Of a stretch of 64,000 nucleotides of DNA, positions 7,631 to 16,412 are shown in pieces. Below the pieces are notes generated by a model. That model was not told the origin of the DNA. It was given only the letters and a program-made list of their open reading frames with translations, and did no database searches. The position numbers and the translations under genes were made by a program. The DNA lies in assembly GCF_037026715.1 (NCBI RefSeq), contig NZ_JBANCG010000014.1, forward strand, positions 35,860-99,859, read 5' to 3'. This stretch comes from Breoghania sp037026715 (GTDB lineage Bacteria > Pseudomonadota > Alphaproteobacteria > Rhizobiales > Stappiaceae). The first letter of the stretch is position 1. Every line of letters begins with the position of its first letter.

Positions 7631-8302
7631 TCAATCATTTGAAGATTGCCTGCATCCCGTGAGCCAAACGTCGCCATGCCCTTCAGGAGCGCACGTTCCC
7701 TCCATCAGTCGTTCAATCCGACCAACGCGTTCGTTAAGCGCAGTATCATCCTCACGGAGATTATAGGATGCAGGCGCGATAAGAGCGGCTACCAGACGGG
7801 TGAATTCGCTCTTGTTCAACTCGGCTGGCATTCGTGAATAGATCGCGGAACTTGCCCGATAAAAGCCCGTGATCCAGCCTTCTGGACCTTCCCCCATTTC
7901 CAGCGTATCGAGCCAAAGTGCAAGAATCTGCTCCTTGGAAAGCCGACTTTCCAAGCCGATTGCGTATCCGGTCTGCCTAATTTTCGCGATGCCCGGGCGA
8001 AAATTCTCAAAGGCGAGGCGCTTGGCAGCCGATTGCGTGATCGTCGTGCTCCCCGCTCCAGGCGTGGAAAAATCCACTCCTGAGTGTTCGTTGAAATTCG
8101 GGTCTTCTACCGCCAGCAGTATCGCCAGATGTTCCTCGCCAAGCGATGCTCCATCACGTCCTTGGGCGATTAATTCATCTGCTCGCCTAGCGAGTTGCGG
8201 CGCATCGGAAAGAGCGTCCCAATATCCACTCCCGCCATACAGAGCAGCCGCAAAAACCGAGGCAAGAACGAAAATAAATACAGACCTAAACATCTTTCTC
8301 AT
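7631..8302 (-). CDS. Transglycosylase domain (GT51-like) protein, atypical
   Basis: The 223-residue product begins with a membrane anchor or signal (FRSVFIFVLASVFAAALYGG). It then shows recognisable GT51 landmarks: AVEDPNFNEHSGVDF (motif 1 with the first catalytic Glu), GAGSTTITQSAAKRLAF (motif 2), and SRLSKEQILALWLDTLEMG (motif 4). GT51 enzymes polymerise lipid II glycan strands in the periplasm. Two features are odd. The linker between motifs 1 and 2 is only a few residues rather than about 25, and the RKxxE of motif 3, which holds the second catalytic Glu, reads KIRQTGYAI. It may be a diverged biosynthetic transglycosylase or a non-catalytic homologue. The gene and its upstream region are visibly more AT-rich than the neighbours, suggesting acquisition. 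Confidence 0.7.
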   Translation of the reverse strand: MRKMFRSVFIFVLASVFAAALYGGSGYWDALSDAPQLARRADELIAQGRDGASLGEEHLAILLAVEDPNFNEHSGVDFSTPGAGSTTITQSAAKRLAFENFRPGIAKIRQTGYAIGLESRLSKEQILALWLDTLEMGEGPEGWITGFYRASSAIYSRMPAELNKSEFTRLVAALIAPASYNLREDDTALNERVGRIERLMEGTCAPEGHGDVWLTGCRQSSND

Positions 8303-8554
8303 TATACCACCCGAAATAGCTTAAGGAAAAAATAATACATTTCTAAAGTAAAGCCTTCGAAACGAACCCTTCGCTTCAAGATAAGGAGGGCAAACCCGGT
8401 CTACCTAGGGTGCGCTTGGAACTGCCCGAAATGGTCGGCAAACAGGGAATCCACAGTCGCAACCTAGCGCCTCCATGCCGAAACGGGGGCTATCGACACA
8501 CCGCGCCAGCCGGAAAAGCGACACACAACCAGCCACCCTCCTCACACCCTTCGC
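8303..8554. other. AT-rich promoter region of the GT51-like gene
   Basis: The first 60 bases upstream of the GT51-like start are unusually AT-rich (around TTAAGGAAAAAATAATACAT) and should hold its leftward promoter. No gene is visible in the rest. Confidence 0.4.
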
Positions 8555-8586
8555 GATCAGGATCGGGCCCAAGCCGGATCCTGATC
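8555..8586 (-). terminator. Perfect 10-bp inverted repeat after the helicase gene
   Basis: GATCAGGATC at 8555-8564 is the exact complement of GATCCTGATC at 8577-8586, with a 12-base loop. It lies eight bases beyond the stop codon of the leftward helicase gene, so the transcript would form a stable hairpin there. No run of T follows in that direction, so it is a probable 3'-end or stability hairpin rather than a textbook intrinsic terminator. Confidence 0.55.
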
Positions 8587-8593
8587 ACTCCGT

Positions 8594-10405
8594 TCAGGCC
8601 GGGCGCTTTGGCTTGCGGCTTTTGTGTTTCGACGGCTTGCCGCGATCGGCTCCCGGGGCCTTGTGTTTGCGCGGCGGCTTGCCGTCGGACCTGTATTTCG
8701 GTTTCGCCGGCAGCGGCCTTGCGCCCACCTCGCCGGCCGGCGCGATCCGGATGCCTTTCTCGAGGCTACCGGGTTGCCTGAGATGCTGCGCAAAGCCGTC
8801 GGCCTTGTCGGCGGAAATCTCGAAACGGGTTTCGGTATCGTCGATCCGGATCGCACCGACATCGCGTCTTGTCACGCCGCCGGCGTTACAGATCATCGGC
8901 AGAAGGAATTTCGGATCAGCGCGCTGCCGGCGCCCAAGCGAAATCGTGAACCAGACGCCGTCTTCCATGGCAGGGCCACGCGGCTCGCGGGACGGCGCCT
9001 GTTCTTCCCGAGATCGCCGTGCACGCGCGGGTCCCTTGCCCTGCAGGGCCTCGGCGGGAAGCGGCGAGAGTTCCTCGGGAACGGGGTTTGCGGCCAGTTG
9101 CTGGCGAAGGAACGCAGCTGCGATACGCTCAGGACCGGCCCGCTCCAGCAACTCCGCCACGAAATCCGCCTCCAGCTCGTCAGGCTCCGCGGCGGAGGCG
9201 GCGGCATCGAGGATCCGGCGTCGGTAGCGTGCCTCGATCTCGGCGATGCCGGGCGCGGCGCGCACGGTCGCCGTCAGCTTGGCGAACCCGAGCACACGGT
9301 GGGCAGCACCGCGCCTGTGTTCGGGAACGATGAGCACGCAGACCCCCTTTCGACCCGCGCGGCCGGTCCGTCCGGACCGGTGCAGCAGGGTCTCCGGGTT
9401 GCTCGGCAGATCGGCGTGAACCACGAGGTCGAGGTGTGGAAGGTCGATGCCGCGTGCCGCGACATCGGTCGCCACGCAGACGCGCGCGCGCCCGTCCCGC
9501 ATGGACTGCAGCGCGTTCGACCGTTCCGACTGCGCCATCTCACCCGAGAGGGAAACCGCCTGAAAGCCGCGATTGACGAGGCGCGCCGTAAGATGGCGAA
9601 CCGCTTCGCGCGTGTGGCAGAACACCAGGGCGCTCTCGCTGTCAGTATCCAACAACGTATTGATGATGGCGTGCTCGCGCTCGTCGCGCCGCACCAACAT
9701 CAGCTGGTATTCAATGTCCGCATGCTGCTCGGTCGGCGCGATCGTCTCCACGCGCACCGCATCGGTCTGCACCGCACTGGCCAGTTCGGCGATACCACGT
9801 CGCACGGTTGCGGAAAAAAGCAGCGTTCGGCGTTCCTCTGGCGCCGCGCCGAGGATGAATTCCAGGTCGTCGCGAAAGCCAAGGTCCAACATCTCGTCGG
9901 CTTCATCGAGCACCACCGCACGAATGGCGCCGAGGTCAAGCGCGCCCCGCGTGATGTGATCGCGCAGACGGCCCGGCGTGCCGACAACAAGATGGGCGCC
10001 GCGTTCGAGCGCACGTCGCTCGCCGCGGATATCCATACCGCCCACGCAGGTCGCGATCCTGATCTGAGTTTCTGCAAAGACCCAGTCGAGTTCGCGTTGA
10101 ACCTGAATGGCGAGTTCGCGCGTTGGAGCGATGATCAGGCCCAGCGGTGCAGCAGCAGCATCGAAACGATCGGCGTCTCCAAGAAGTGTCGGCGCGATCG
10201 CAATGCCGAAGCCGATCGTCTTGCCCGAACCTGTCTGCGCCGAGACGAGAAGGTCAGCTTCGCGATATGCCTCGTTCGTCATCGCCAGTTGAACGGGTGT
10301 CAGCTGGCTGTAGCCCTTCGCCGCCAGCGCGGAAGCGAGGGCCGGATGTATGGCTGCGTTCGGGGGGGTGGGGGTAGAGTTGGTATTCGGCGTCATGGTC
10401 ACCAT
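8594..10405 (-). CDS. DEAD-box ATP-dependent RNA helicase with DbpA-type RNA-binding domain
   Basis: All helicase motifs are present in order: the Q-motif region (GYSQLTPVQLAM), Walker A AQTGSGKT, PTRELAIQV, GTPGRLRDH, VLDEADEMLDLGF, LLFSAT, ATDVAARGIDL and HRSGRTGRAGR. From about residue 470 a DbpA-like RNA-binding domain follows (ICNAGGVTRRDVGAIRID, then FEISADKADGFA), ending in a Lys/Arg-rich tail. DEAD proteins of this build unwind short RNA duplexes and often assist ribosome assembly or cold adaptation. ATG 10405 (MVTMTPNTNSTP) or ATG 10396 are both possible; the frame is open for another 37 codons upstream but that part looks non-coding. It is not obviously linked in function to the photosynthesis genes. 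Confidence 0.9.
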   Translation of the reverse strand: MVTMTPNTNSTPTPPNAAIHPALASALAAKGYSQLTPVQLAMTNEAYREADLLVSAQTGSGKTIGFGIAIAPTLLGDADRFDAAAAPLGLIIAPTRELAIQVQRELDWVFAETQIRIATCVGGMDIRGERRALERGAHLVVGTPGRLRDHITRGALDLGAIRAVVLDEADEMLDLGFRDDLEFILGAAPEERRTLLFSATVRRGIAELASAVQTDAVRVETIAPTEQHADIEYQLMLVRRDEREHAIINTLLDTDSESALVFCHTREAVRHLTARLVNRGFQAVSLSGEMAQSERSNALQSMRDGRARVCVATDVAARGIDLPHLDLVVHADLPSNPETLLHRSGRTGRAGRKGVCVLIVPEHRRGAAHRVLGFAKLTATVRAAPGIAEIEARYRRRILDAAASAAEPDELEADFVAELLERAGPERIAAAFLRQQLAANPVPEELSPLPAEALQGKGPARARRSREEQAPSREPRGPAMEDGVWFTISLGRRQRADPKFLLPMICNAGGVTRRDVGAIRIDDTETRFEISADKADGFAQHLRQPGSLEKGIRIAPAGEVGARPLPAKPKYRSDGKPPRKHKAPGADRGKPSKHKSRKPKRPA

Positions 10406-10972
10406 CTTTGTTGGCCGCCGAATATCACAATGCGTGCGCATTGGGCAGCGATAGTTTGCCAGGTATCTCCGCTCTTTTGGAAAGCGGGGTTGATGATGAA
10501 CACCGAGCTGCCTCATCTGACTGGTACAATGGGGTTTCTAAGGTGTGGATCCCTGAAGGAGACAGGAACAGCGTCGCCGGTGACCACCGCGGAAAAGCCC
10601 ACCGTATCGAATCCGCCCCTCACGATTGCCCGGAAGAGGGACTTTCCCGAAACCAGTGTGGGCCGATAAAGCGTTAGCGTCCCTCTTGGGCATCGAAGCG
10701 AGCCCTCTTCTCCCGGCCGAGTTCGAAGTCGGAAATTCCAAAATTGGTATCGACTGGCCGAAATGGCCGCTTCCGAAATCACCATTTCCAGTGCGTTGTC
10801 GCCGGAAAGCGAAGAGCGAGCGGACAGATGGTGCGGCCACGGGGCTTCACGATTTCGGCCAGAAGCGAGATCGATTGCCGGATCACGGATTAGCGCTCCA
10901 ATCGAACCTCTTTCGTCTCTTCGGCGCCCCGAAAGAAAAACACCGCTCCCCCTTCATTCCGCTGCCAAAATG
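10406..10972. other. Divergent intergenic region between the helicase gene and bchI
   Basis: This 567-base stretch separates the leftward helicase gene from the rightward photosynthesis operon. Only short, unrecognised open frames are present. The bchI promoter must lie in the last part, just before or overlapping the PpsR-type box at 10973. I see no RNA gene or mobile element that I can name. Confidence 0.5.
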
Positions 10973-10990
10973 TGTCAACTTATATTGACA
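10973..10990 (+). promoter_or_regulatory. PpsR/CrtJ-type operator before bchI
   Basis: TGTCAACTTATATTGACA is an exact TGT-N12-ACA palindrome, the recognition pattern of the PpsR/CrtJ repressor encoded at 48970. It ends 20 bases before the bchI start, where a bound repressor would block the bchIDO-crtIB operon. The same pattern recurs at four other photosynthesis promoters in the window. Confidence 0.85.
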
Positions 10991-11010
10991 CTCAAGATTG
11001 GCGGCTTTCC

Positions 11011-12054
11011 ATGTCCAAACCTTTTCCGTTCTCGGCGATCGTTGCTCAGGAAGATATGAAAAGGGCCCTGCTGATGGCGGCGGTCGAGCCGCTTCTGGGA
11101 GGGGTCCTGATCTTCGGCGACCGCGGCACCGGCAAGTCCACCGCCGTCCGCGCCCTCGCCGACCTGTTGCCGAAGATCGAGGTCAGAAGCGGTTGCCGGT
11201 TCAATTGCGTTCCAAGCGAACCGCAGGAGCATTGTCCGGTCTGCAATCGTAAAGACGGCGAAAAACCTGCGAAATCGGTAAAAATTCGAACGCCCATGGT
11301 CGATCTGCCGCTCGGAGCCACGGAAGACCGCATTTGTGGCGCGCTCGATCTTGAAAAGGCGCTGGTGGCCGGCGAGAAGGATTTCGAGCCTGGGCTCCTG
11401 GCCGCAGCAAACCGGGGTTTTCTCTACATCGACGAGGTCAATCTCCTCGAGGATCACCTTGTCGACCTGCTGCTCGACGCAGCCGCTTCGGGTGTCAATG
11501 TCGTCGAACGCGAGGGCCTTAGCATCCGCCACGCAGCCCGCTTCACCCTGGTCGGCAGCGGCAATCCGGAAGAAGGCGATCTCAGACCGCAACTGCTCGA
11601 CCGCTTCGGTCTCAGCGTGGAAATCAGGACGATCGTCGATCTCGGCCAGCGCATCGAGGTGATCCGTCGGCGTGACGCCTATGAAGCCGACCCCGACGCG
11701 TTCTTTGAAAGGTGGTCACGCAAGGACGCGGCGATCCGCAACAACGTCGTCAAGGCTCGCCGTATCCTGCGGCAAGTGGAGATCCCCGACCATGTGCTGG
11801 CTCGCATGTCGCAGCTGTGCATGAGCCTCGGCATCGATGGCATGCGCGGTGAGCTGACCCTGATGCGTGCCTGCCGAGCGGCAGCGGCCCTGGCCGGCCG
11901 GCTGGAGGTGACCTGGGACGATGTATCCGACATCTCGCCACTGGTGCTGTGCCACCGGTTGCGCCGCGATCCGCTGGACGACGCCGGCAGCGCGCCGCGC
12001 ATCGAACGGGCCGTGGCCGCCGTTGGTGCGGAGGTTCTGGTTGGGCATGGATGA
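11011..12054 (+). CDS. bchI: Magnesium chelatase subunit I (AAA+ ATPase)
   Basis: The 347-residue product is the AAA+ motor that, with BchD and BchH, inserts Mg2+ into protoporphyrin IX. It shows Walker A GDRGTGKSTAVRAL near residue 35, Walker B FLYIDEVNLLEDHLVDLLL near 140, and the sensor/Arg-finger stretch GSGNPEEGDLRPQLLDRFG. The length is normal for BchI. ATG 11011 (MSKPFPFSAIVAQ) gives the usual N-terminus; the frame is open upstream, but that part runs through the PpsR box. The last eight bases overlap the start of bchD. It is the first gene of the operon under the 10973 operator. Confidence 0.97.
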   Translation: MSKPFPFSAIVAQEDMKRALLMAAVEPLLGGVLIFGDRGTGKSTAVRALADLLPKIEVRSGCRFNCVPSEPQEHCPVCNRKDGEKPAKSVKIRTPMVDLPLGATEDRICGALDLEKALVAGEKDFEPGLLAAANRGFLYIDEVNLLEDHLVDLLLDAAASGVNVVEREGLSIRHAARFTLVGSGNPEEGDLRPQLLDRFGLSVEIRTIVDLGQRIEVIRRRDAYEADPDAFFERWSRKDAAIRNNVVKARRILRQVEIPDHVLARMSQLCMSLGIDGMRGELTLMRACRAAAALAGRLEVTWDDVSDISPLVLCHRLRRDPLDDAGSAPRIERAVAAVGAEVLVGHG

Positions 12055-13918
12055 CCTCGGCGCCCTCCTCGACTTCGAAGCGGTCTTGCCGTCGGCCGGG
12101 CCGGATCCGTGGCGGGATGCCCTTCTCGCCGCAAGAATTCTCCGGGCAGGCGGAAAATCTGTCGGCGGCCTTTGGCTGAAGGCACGCGCCGGCGGCGTGC
12201 GGGACGCCTATCTGGAATATCTCCGCGCTGCTCTCTCGCCCGACGAAAACTGGGTTCGCGTGCCGACAGCCGTCCCCCTTTCGGCACTGACGGGCAGCAT
12301 CGACATTGCGGCGACCGCTGTTGCGGGGCGCCTCGTGAGCCAGGCCGGATTGCTCGCCAGGGCCCATCACGGCGTCCTGCTTGTTCCGATGGCGGAGCGC
12401 TTGGAGCCATCCGCCGCCGCGCTGATCGGCAATGCGATGGATACGCGAAAGAGCACCAGGGTCGGACGTTCCGACCGGGAAGCCGAGTGCGACCCGACAG
12501 AATTCACGGTGATTGCGATTGATGAGAGCGCCGGGCCGGAAGAGAGGCTTCCAGCCGCGCTCGCAGAGCGGCTTGGCCTAGTCGTGGACCTCAATGCCGT
12601 CTTCTGGAGCCGGATCTCGGCTGCCGATCCCGAGCAATGCGCTGCCGGCCGGCCGAACCATCTTAAGGTCACCATTGCCGACGATATGGTGAGGCTTCTC
12701 TCCGCGATTGCCGGCGCCTCGGGTGCCGCGTCGCTGCGAACGCTGCAGCATCTCGTCAGCGTTTGCCGGACAGGCGCCGCCCTTTCCGGTCGAACGCACG
12801 CCAGCGAAGAAGATGCCCTGACCGCGTTGAGGCTATGTCTGGGGTTGACGCTTGGCCCACAGCAACAACCTGGCCCCGATCATGCTGAGACGCCTTCGCA
12901 GGAAGGTTCGCCGCAAGGCTCATCGGACAATGAAAATGACGGGGAGCCGCCGCGGAGATCGCCGGACAGCGCGGAGGACGGCGAGCGCGCCCTCAACGCA
13001 CTTGCCGCACTCCTTGCAGCCGTCGAAGCCGGCACGATTGATGGGCTGCCGGACTTTACGCCGGGCCGGGCGAAAGCCTCCATCCGCGCCAGGTCCGGCC
13101 AGTCCGGTGCCGCCCGCAAGAATACCCGTCGCGGCAGGCCCGTTTCCGTCGCACGTTCTGCCCCCTATCCGGACGCCCGTCCGAATGTCATCGCGACTTT
13201 GCGCGCTGCCGCCCCCTGGCAGCTTATCCGGATGCAAAAGCGGAAAGATCTGGAGAGCAAGCTGGGCGTAACGCTGCCCGCTGCCGCCAAACGACGGCGC
13301 CCGCTGATCACGCGGGATGACTACCGCTATCAGCGTCTGCGGCACGAGACCCCGTCGACGGCGATTTTCGTCGTTGACGCGTCAGGCTCGACCGCACTGG
13401 AACGGCTGGGGGAAACCAAGGGCGCCATCGAGCAGCTTCTGGCGCGCTGCTATGTCCGTCGCGACGAGGTCGCGATGATCGCTTTTCGCGGGACCGCGGC
13501 TGAAACGGTTCTGCCCCCGACCCGATCGCTGGTGATGGCAAAGCGAAAGCTTGCCGACCTGCCAGGTGGCGGTCCCACCCCGCTTGTCGCCGGCCTGGTG
13601 CGGGGGCTGGAAATGGCGCTTGGCCTGCGTCGCCAGGGCAGCACCCCGATCCTCGTGCTCCTGACGGACGGGCGCGGCAACATCGCGCTGGACGGCACCC
13701 CGAACCGAGCGCTTGCCGCTGAGCAACTGGTCGGCATGGCTTCGCGCTGCCGCAGCGAGGCGATACGCTCCATCTGCATCGATATCGCGCGGCGGCGGCG
13801 AGAGGCCGTCACGGGGCTGGCGCAAGCCATGGGCGCGGACCTCCATTTCCTGCGTCACGCAGATGCGCGTCAGATGTCCGATGTCATCAACACCTCCCTT
13901 GAGGAGGCACGCCCGTGA
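12047..13918 (+). CDS. bchD: Magnesium chelatase subunit D
   Basis: This 623-residue protein has the three-part build of BchD. The N-terminal AAA+-like region (about 1-270) lacks an intact Walker A motif. An acidic, Pro-rich linker follows (about 275-350, with GSSDNENDGEPPRRSPDSAE). The C-terminal von Willebrand A domain has the MIDAS motif VVDASGSTA near residue 443 and VLLTDGRGNIALDG further on. It forms a double-ring platform with BchI for chelation of Mg2+ by BchH. The start overlaps the bchI stop. The C-terminus overlaps bchO by four bases (GTGA). Confidence 0.96.
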   Translation: MDDLGALLDFEAVLPSAGPDPWRDALLAARILRAGGKSVGGLWLKARAGGVRDAYLEYLRAALSPDENWVRVPTAVPLSALTGSIDIAATAVAGRLVSQAGLLARAHHGVLLVPMAERLEPSAAALIGNAMDTRKSTRVGRSDREAECDPTEFTVIAIDESAGPEERLPAALAERLGLVVDLNAVFWSRISAADPEQCAAGRPNHLKVTIADDMVRLLSAIAGASGAASLRTLQHLVSVCRTGAALSGRTHASEEDALTALRLCLGLTLGPQQQPGPDHAETPSQEGSPQGSSDNENDGEPPRRSPDSAEDGERALNALAALLAAVEAGTIDGLPDFTPGRAKASIRARSGQSGAARKNTRRGRPVSVARSAPYPDARPNVIATLRAAAPWQLIRMQKRKDLESKLGVTLPAAAKRRRPLITRDDYRYQRLRHETPSTAIFVVDASGSTALERLGETKGAIEQLLARCYVRRDEVAMIAFRGTAAETVLPPTRSLVMAKRKLADLPGGGPTPLVAGLVRGLEMALGLRRQGSTPILVLLTDGRGNIALDGTPNRALAAEQLVGMASRCRSEAIRSICIDIARRRREAVTGLAQAMGADLHFLRHADARQMSDVINTSLEEARP

Positions 13919-14841
13919 TCGTGGACCGCACCTGGCTCGACTGGGAGACGGACGGCCGGGCTTGGCCCCATCGCGAGGCAAGCCAGTTTCACTCGACGTG
14001 CGGATATCGCTGGCATGTTCAGACTTTCGGGCACCGGCAGGCGCCGGTGCTGGTGTTGCTTCACGGCACCGGGGCCGCATCCTTTTCCTGGCGCACCCTC
14101 GTTCCTCTCCTTCAGGAGCGGTTTCACGTCGTTGTACCGGACCTGCCCTGCCACGGCTTCACCCGCCCGCTCGACGATGCGGATCTATCGCTGGAGGGGA
14201 TGACCGCCTCACTCCACGGTCTGCTTCGGCATCTTAAGGTTCGCCCGGATTTCGTCCTCGGACATTCGGCTGGCGCGGTAATCGCGCTCGCGCTGGCAGC
14301 CGCCATTCGCCACACCAGCGATGGCAGGGCGGGACAAGTGCAAATGGTCTTCGGCGTCAACGGCGCACTCGAGCCGATTCGGGGCAAGCGCCTGTTGTCT
14401 CCGATCGCCAAGGCGCTGTTCGCCACCCCCCTTTCCGCCTCCATGTTCTCCCTGCTGGCGAAGGCAACGCCGCTCGGAAGCAACTTGCTCGCGGCCACCG
14501 GATCCAAGATCGACCCCGAAGGCCAGGCCCTTTACCGCCTTCTGCTCGGGTCATCTGGCCATGTCCATGGGGCACTCGGCATGATGGCCGCCTGGGACCT
14601 GAGCCAACTTCCTGCCATGTTGCGACGCCTGCCGGTTTCCCTCGCGCTGCTCGCTGCTCGCGACGATCCGATGGTGCCGGCGAAGAGCTCCGAACATGCG
14701 GCAGCCCTTTGCCGGGATGCGCGCCTGACGATGGCGGAAACCGGTGGACATCTGCTCCACGAATGCGACCCCGAACGTGTCCATGCCTGGATTTCCGCCG
14801 CGTTGCACGATCGTCGCAAGAACGGGTCTGATGCCGCATGA
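13915..14841 (+). CDS. bchO: BchO, alpha/beta-hydrolase associated with Mg chelatase
   Basis: The 308-residue product is an alpha/beta-hydrolase with an oxyanion-hole segment LLHGTGAASFSWRTLVPLL near residue 46, the nucleophile elbow VLGHSAGAVIALAL near 118, and a late His in the MAETGGHLLHECDPE stretch. BchO is found beside bchD in most purple-bacterial clusters; its biochemical role is still unproven, although a part in Mg-porphyrin handling is assumed. The GTG start overlaps the bchD stop and its own stop overlaps crtI, so the operon is tightly coupled. Confidence 0.93.
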   Translation: MIVDRTWLDWETDGRAWPHREASQFHSTCGYRWHVQTFGHRQAPVLVLLHGTGAASFSWRTLVPLLQERFHVVVPDLPCHGFTRPLDDADLSLEGMTASLHGLLRHLKVRPDFVLGHSAGAVIALALAAAIRHTSDGRAGQVQMVFGVNGALEPIRGKRLLSPIAKALFATPLSASMFSLLAKATPLGSNLLAATGSKIDPEGQALYRLLLGSSGHVHGALGMMAAWDLSQLPAMLRRLPVSLALLAARDDPMVPAKSSEHAAALCRDARLTMAETGGHLLHECDPERVHAWISAALHDRRKNGSDAA

Positions 14842-16412
14842 CGATCGCACAAAGCCCTCATCTTTCGGGACTGGCCGCGCACGGTGACCGCAAACCTCAC
14901 GTCGTTATCGTCGGCGCCGGCGTGGGCGGTCTCACGGCCGGCGCGCTGCTTTCGGCACGCGGCTATCGCGTCACCATATTCGACCCTCTCGACGCACCGG
15001 GAGGGCGCGCCTACGCGTATCGGCAGAATGGTTTCACTTTTGATGCGGGCCCGACCATCATCACCGCTCCCTGGCTGTTCGAACAGCTTTGGTCCGCGTG
15101 CGGCGGCTGCCTGAGGGACGATGTGGACATCAGACAAAACGATCCCTTCTATAAGGTCCGCTTCGATGACGGGACGGTCTTCAGCTACTCCGGCGATCAG
15201 GCGGCGATGGAGGCGGAGATCGCGAGAATTTCACCGGAGGATGTCCCCGGCTATCGCAGCTTCATGGCGGAAAGCCGCAGGATCTATGAGGTCGCCTTCC
15301 TTCAGTTTGCCACACAACCTTTTCACAGCAAGTCATTCACCGCCAAGGCGCTGGCCAAGCTTGTCCGTCTGGGCGGCTACCGCTCGGTCTATGCACTCGT
15401 CTCGCGGCATTTCCGGCACCCCAAACTGCGCACGCTCTTTTCCTTCCATCCGCTGCTCATCGGCGGCAATCCGTTCACGGCGACCTCGTTCTACTGCCTG
15501 ATCGCGCATCTGGAGAGCAAACATGGCGTCCACTATGCCCTCGGAGGCACAAATGCGCTGGTGAACGGCATTGCAAAGCTCGTCTTACGCAACGGCGGAA
15601 CGATCCAGCTTGGCGAGACGGTCGAGACCATCCTCACCTCCGGGCGCCGCGCGACCGGCGTGCGTCTCGTCGGCGGCGAAACGGTCGAAGCCGATGTCGT
15701 CATCTCGAACTGCGATCCGGCGACAACCTACGGCAAGCTGCTGAAGGACTTCCCACGCAAGCGCTGGACCAATGGAAAGATCCGCCGCGCCGATTACTCC
15801 ATGAGCCTTTTCATCTGGTATTTCGGGACCAACCGTCGCTACGAGGATGTCGGCCACCACACCATGTTGTTCGGCCCGCGCTACCGGGCTCTCCTCAACG
15901 ACATCTTCAGGAGCAAGACGCTCGCCCCGGATTTCAGCCTCTATCTGCACCGGCCCTCCGCGAACGACCCGTCCGTCGCGCCGGCCGGCTGCGACGCATT
16001 CTACGTCCTGAGCCCCGTCCCTCACCTCGCCGGCGGAACCGACTGGGCCGAAATGGCCGAGGTCTATCGTGCCCGGATCGCCGCCCGCCTGGAGGAGACG
16101 ATCCTTCCCGATCTCAGCCGACACGTCGTCACGTCGCGCGTGACCACGCCGATAGACTTCCGCGACAGACTTCTTTCCTGGCAAGGAGCCGCCTTTTCGC
16201 TCGAACCGAAGCTTTTCCAGAGTGCCTGGTTCCGGCCGCACAACAAGAGCGAGGAGCTTGACAATCTCTATCTCTGCGGCGCCGGCACCCATCCGGGCGC
16301 AGGTCTGCCCGGCGTGGTCTGCTCCGCCCGGATCGTCGCCGAGCTCCTCCCCGATCCGGCCAATTTCGCTCCGTCATCCATCGGGCAAACGATCGGGAGG
16401 GATCGAGCGTGA
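14838..16412 (+). CDS. crtI: Phytoene desaturase
   Basis: The 524-residue flavoprotein has an FAD-binding Rossmann motif VVIVGAGVGGLTAGALLSAR near residue 22 and the C-terminal CrtI signature LYLCGAGTHPGAGLPGV near 475. It introduces the successive double bonds of neurosporene or lycopene starting from phytoene, at the membrane. Length and both motifs are normal for purple-bacterial CrtI. The number of desaturation steps cannot be told from sequence. It overlaps bchO by four bases and crtB by four bases, and is therefore under the bchI operator. Confidence 0.96.
   Translation: MTIAQSPHLSGLAAHGDRKPHVVIVGAGVGGLTAGALLSARGYRVTIFDPLDAPGGRAYAYRQNGFTFDAGPTIITAPWLFEQLWSACGGCLRDDVDIRQNDPFYKVRFDDGTVFSYSGDQAAMEAEIARISPEDVPGYRSFMAESRRIYEVAFLQFATQPFHSKSFTAKALAKLVRLGGYRSVYALVSRHFRHPKLRTLFSFHPLLIGGNPFTATSFYCLIAHLESKHGVHYALGGTNALVNGIAKLVLRNGGTIQLGETVETILTSGRRATGVRLVGGETVEADVVISNCDPATTYGKLLKDFPRKRWTNGKIRRADYSMSLFIWYFGTNRRYEDVGHHTMLFGPRYRALLNDIFRSKTLAPDFSLYLHRPSANDPSVAPAGCDAFYVLSPVPHLAGGTDWAEMAEVYRARIAARLEETILPDLSRHVVTSRVTTPIDFRDRLLSWQGAAFSLEPKLFQSAWFRPHNKSEELDNLYLCGAGTHPGAGLPGVVCSARIVAELLPDPANFAPSSIGQTIGRDRA

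Noticed and set aside
1941..8300. An intact integrative element or attR copy of the tRNA 3' end
   Set aside because: No full integrase and no second copy of the tRNA 3' sequence were seen; only decayed pieces remain.
8624..10669. 681-codon rightward open frame
   Set aside because: It is antisense to the DEAD-box helicase gene, whose every motif is present; high GC makes such mirror frames common.
10500..10700. Insertion-sequence end between the helicase gene and bchI
   Set aside because: A short frame looked transposon-like at first, but no terminal repeats or transposase motifs could be found.
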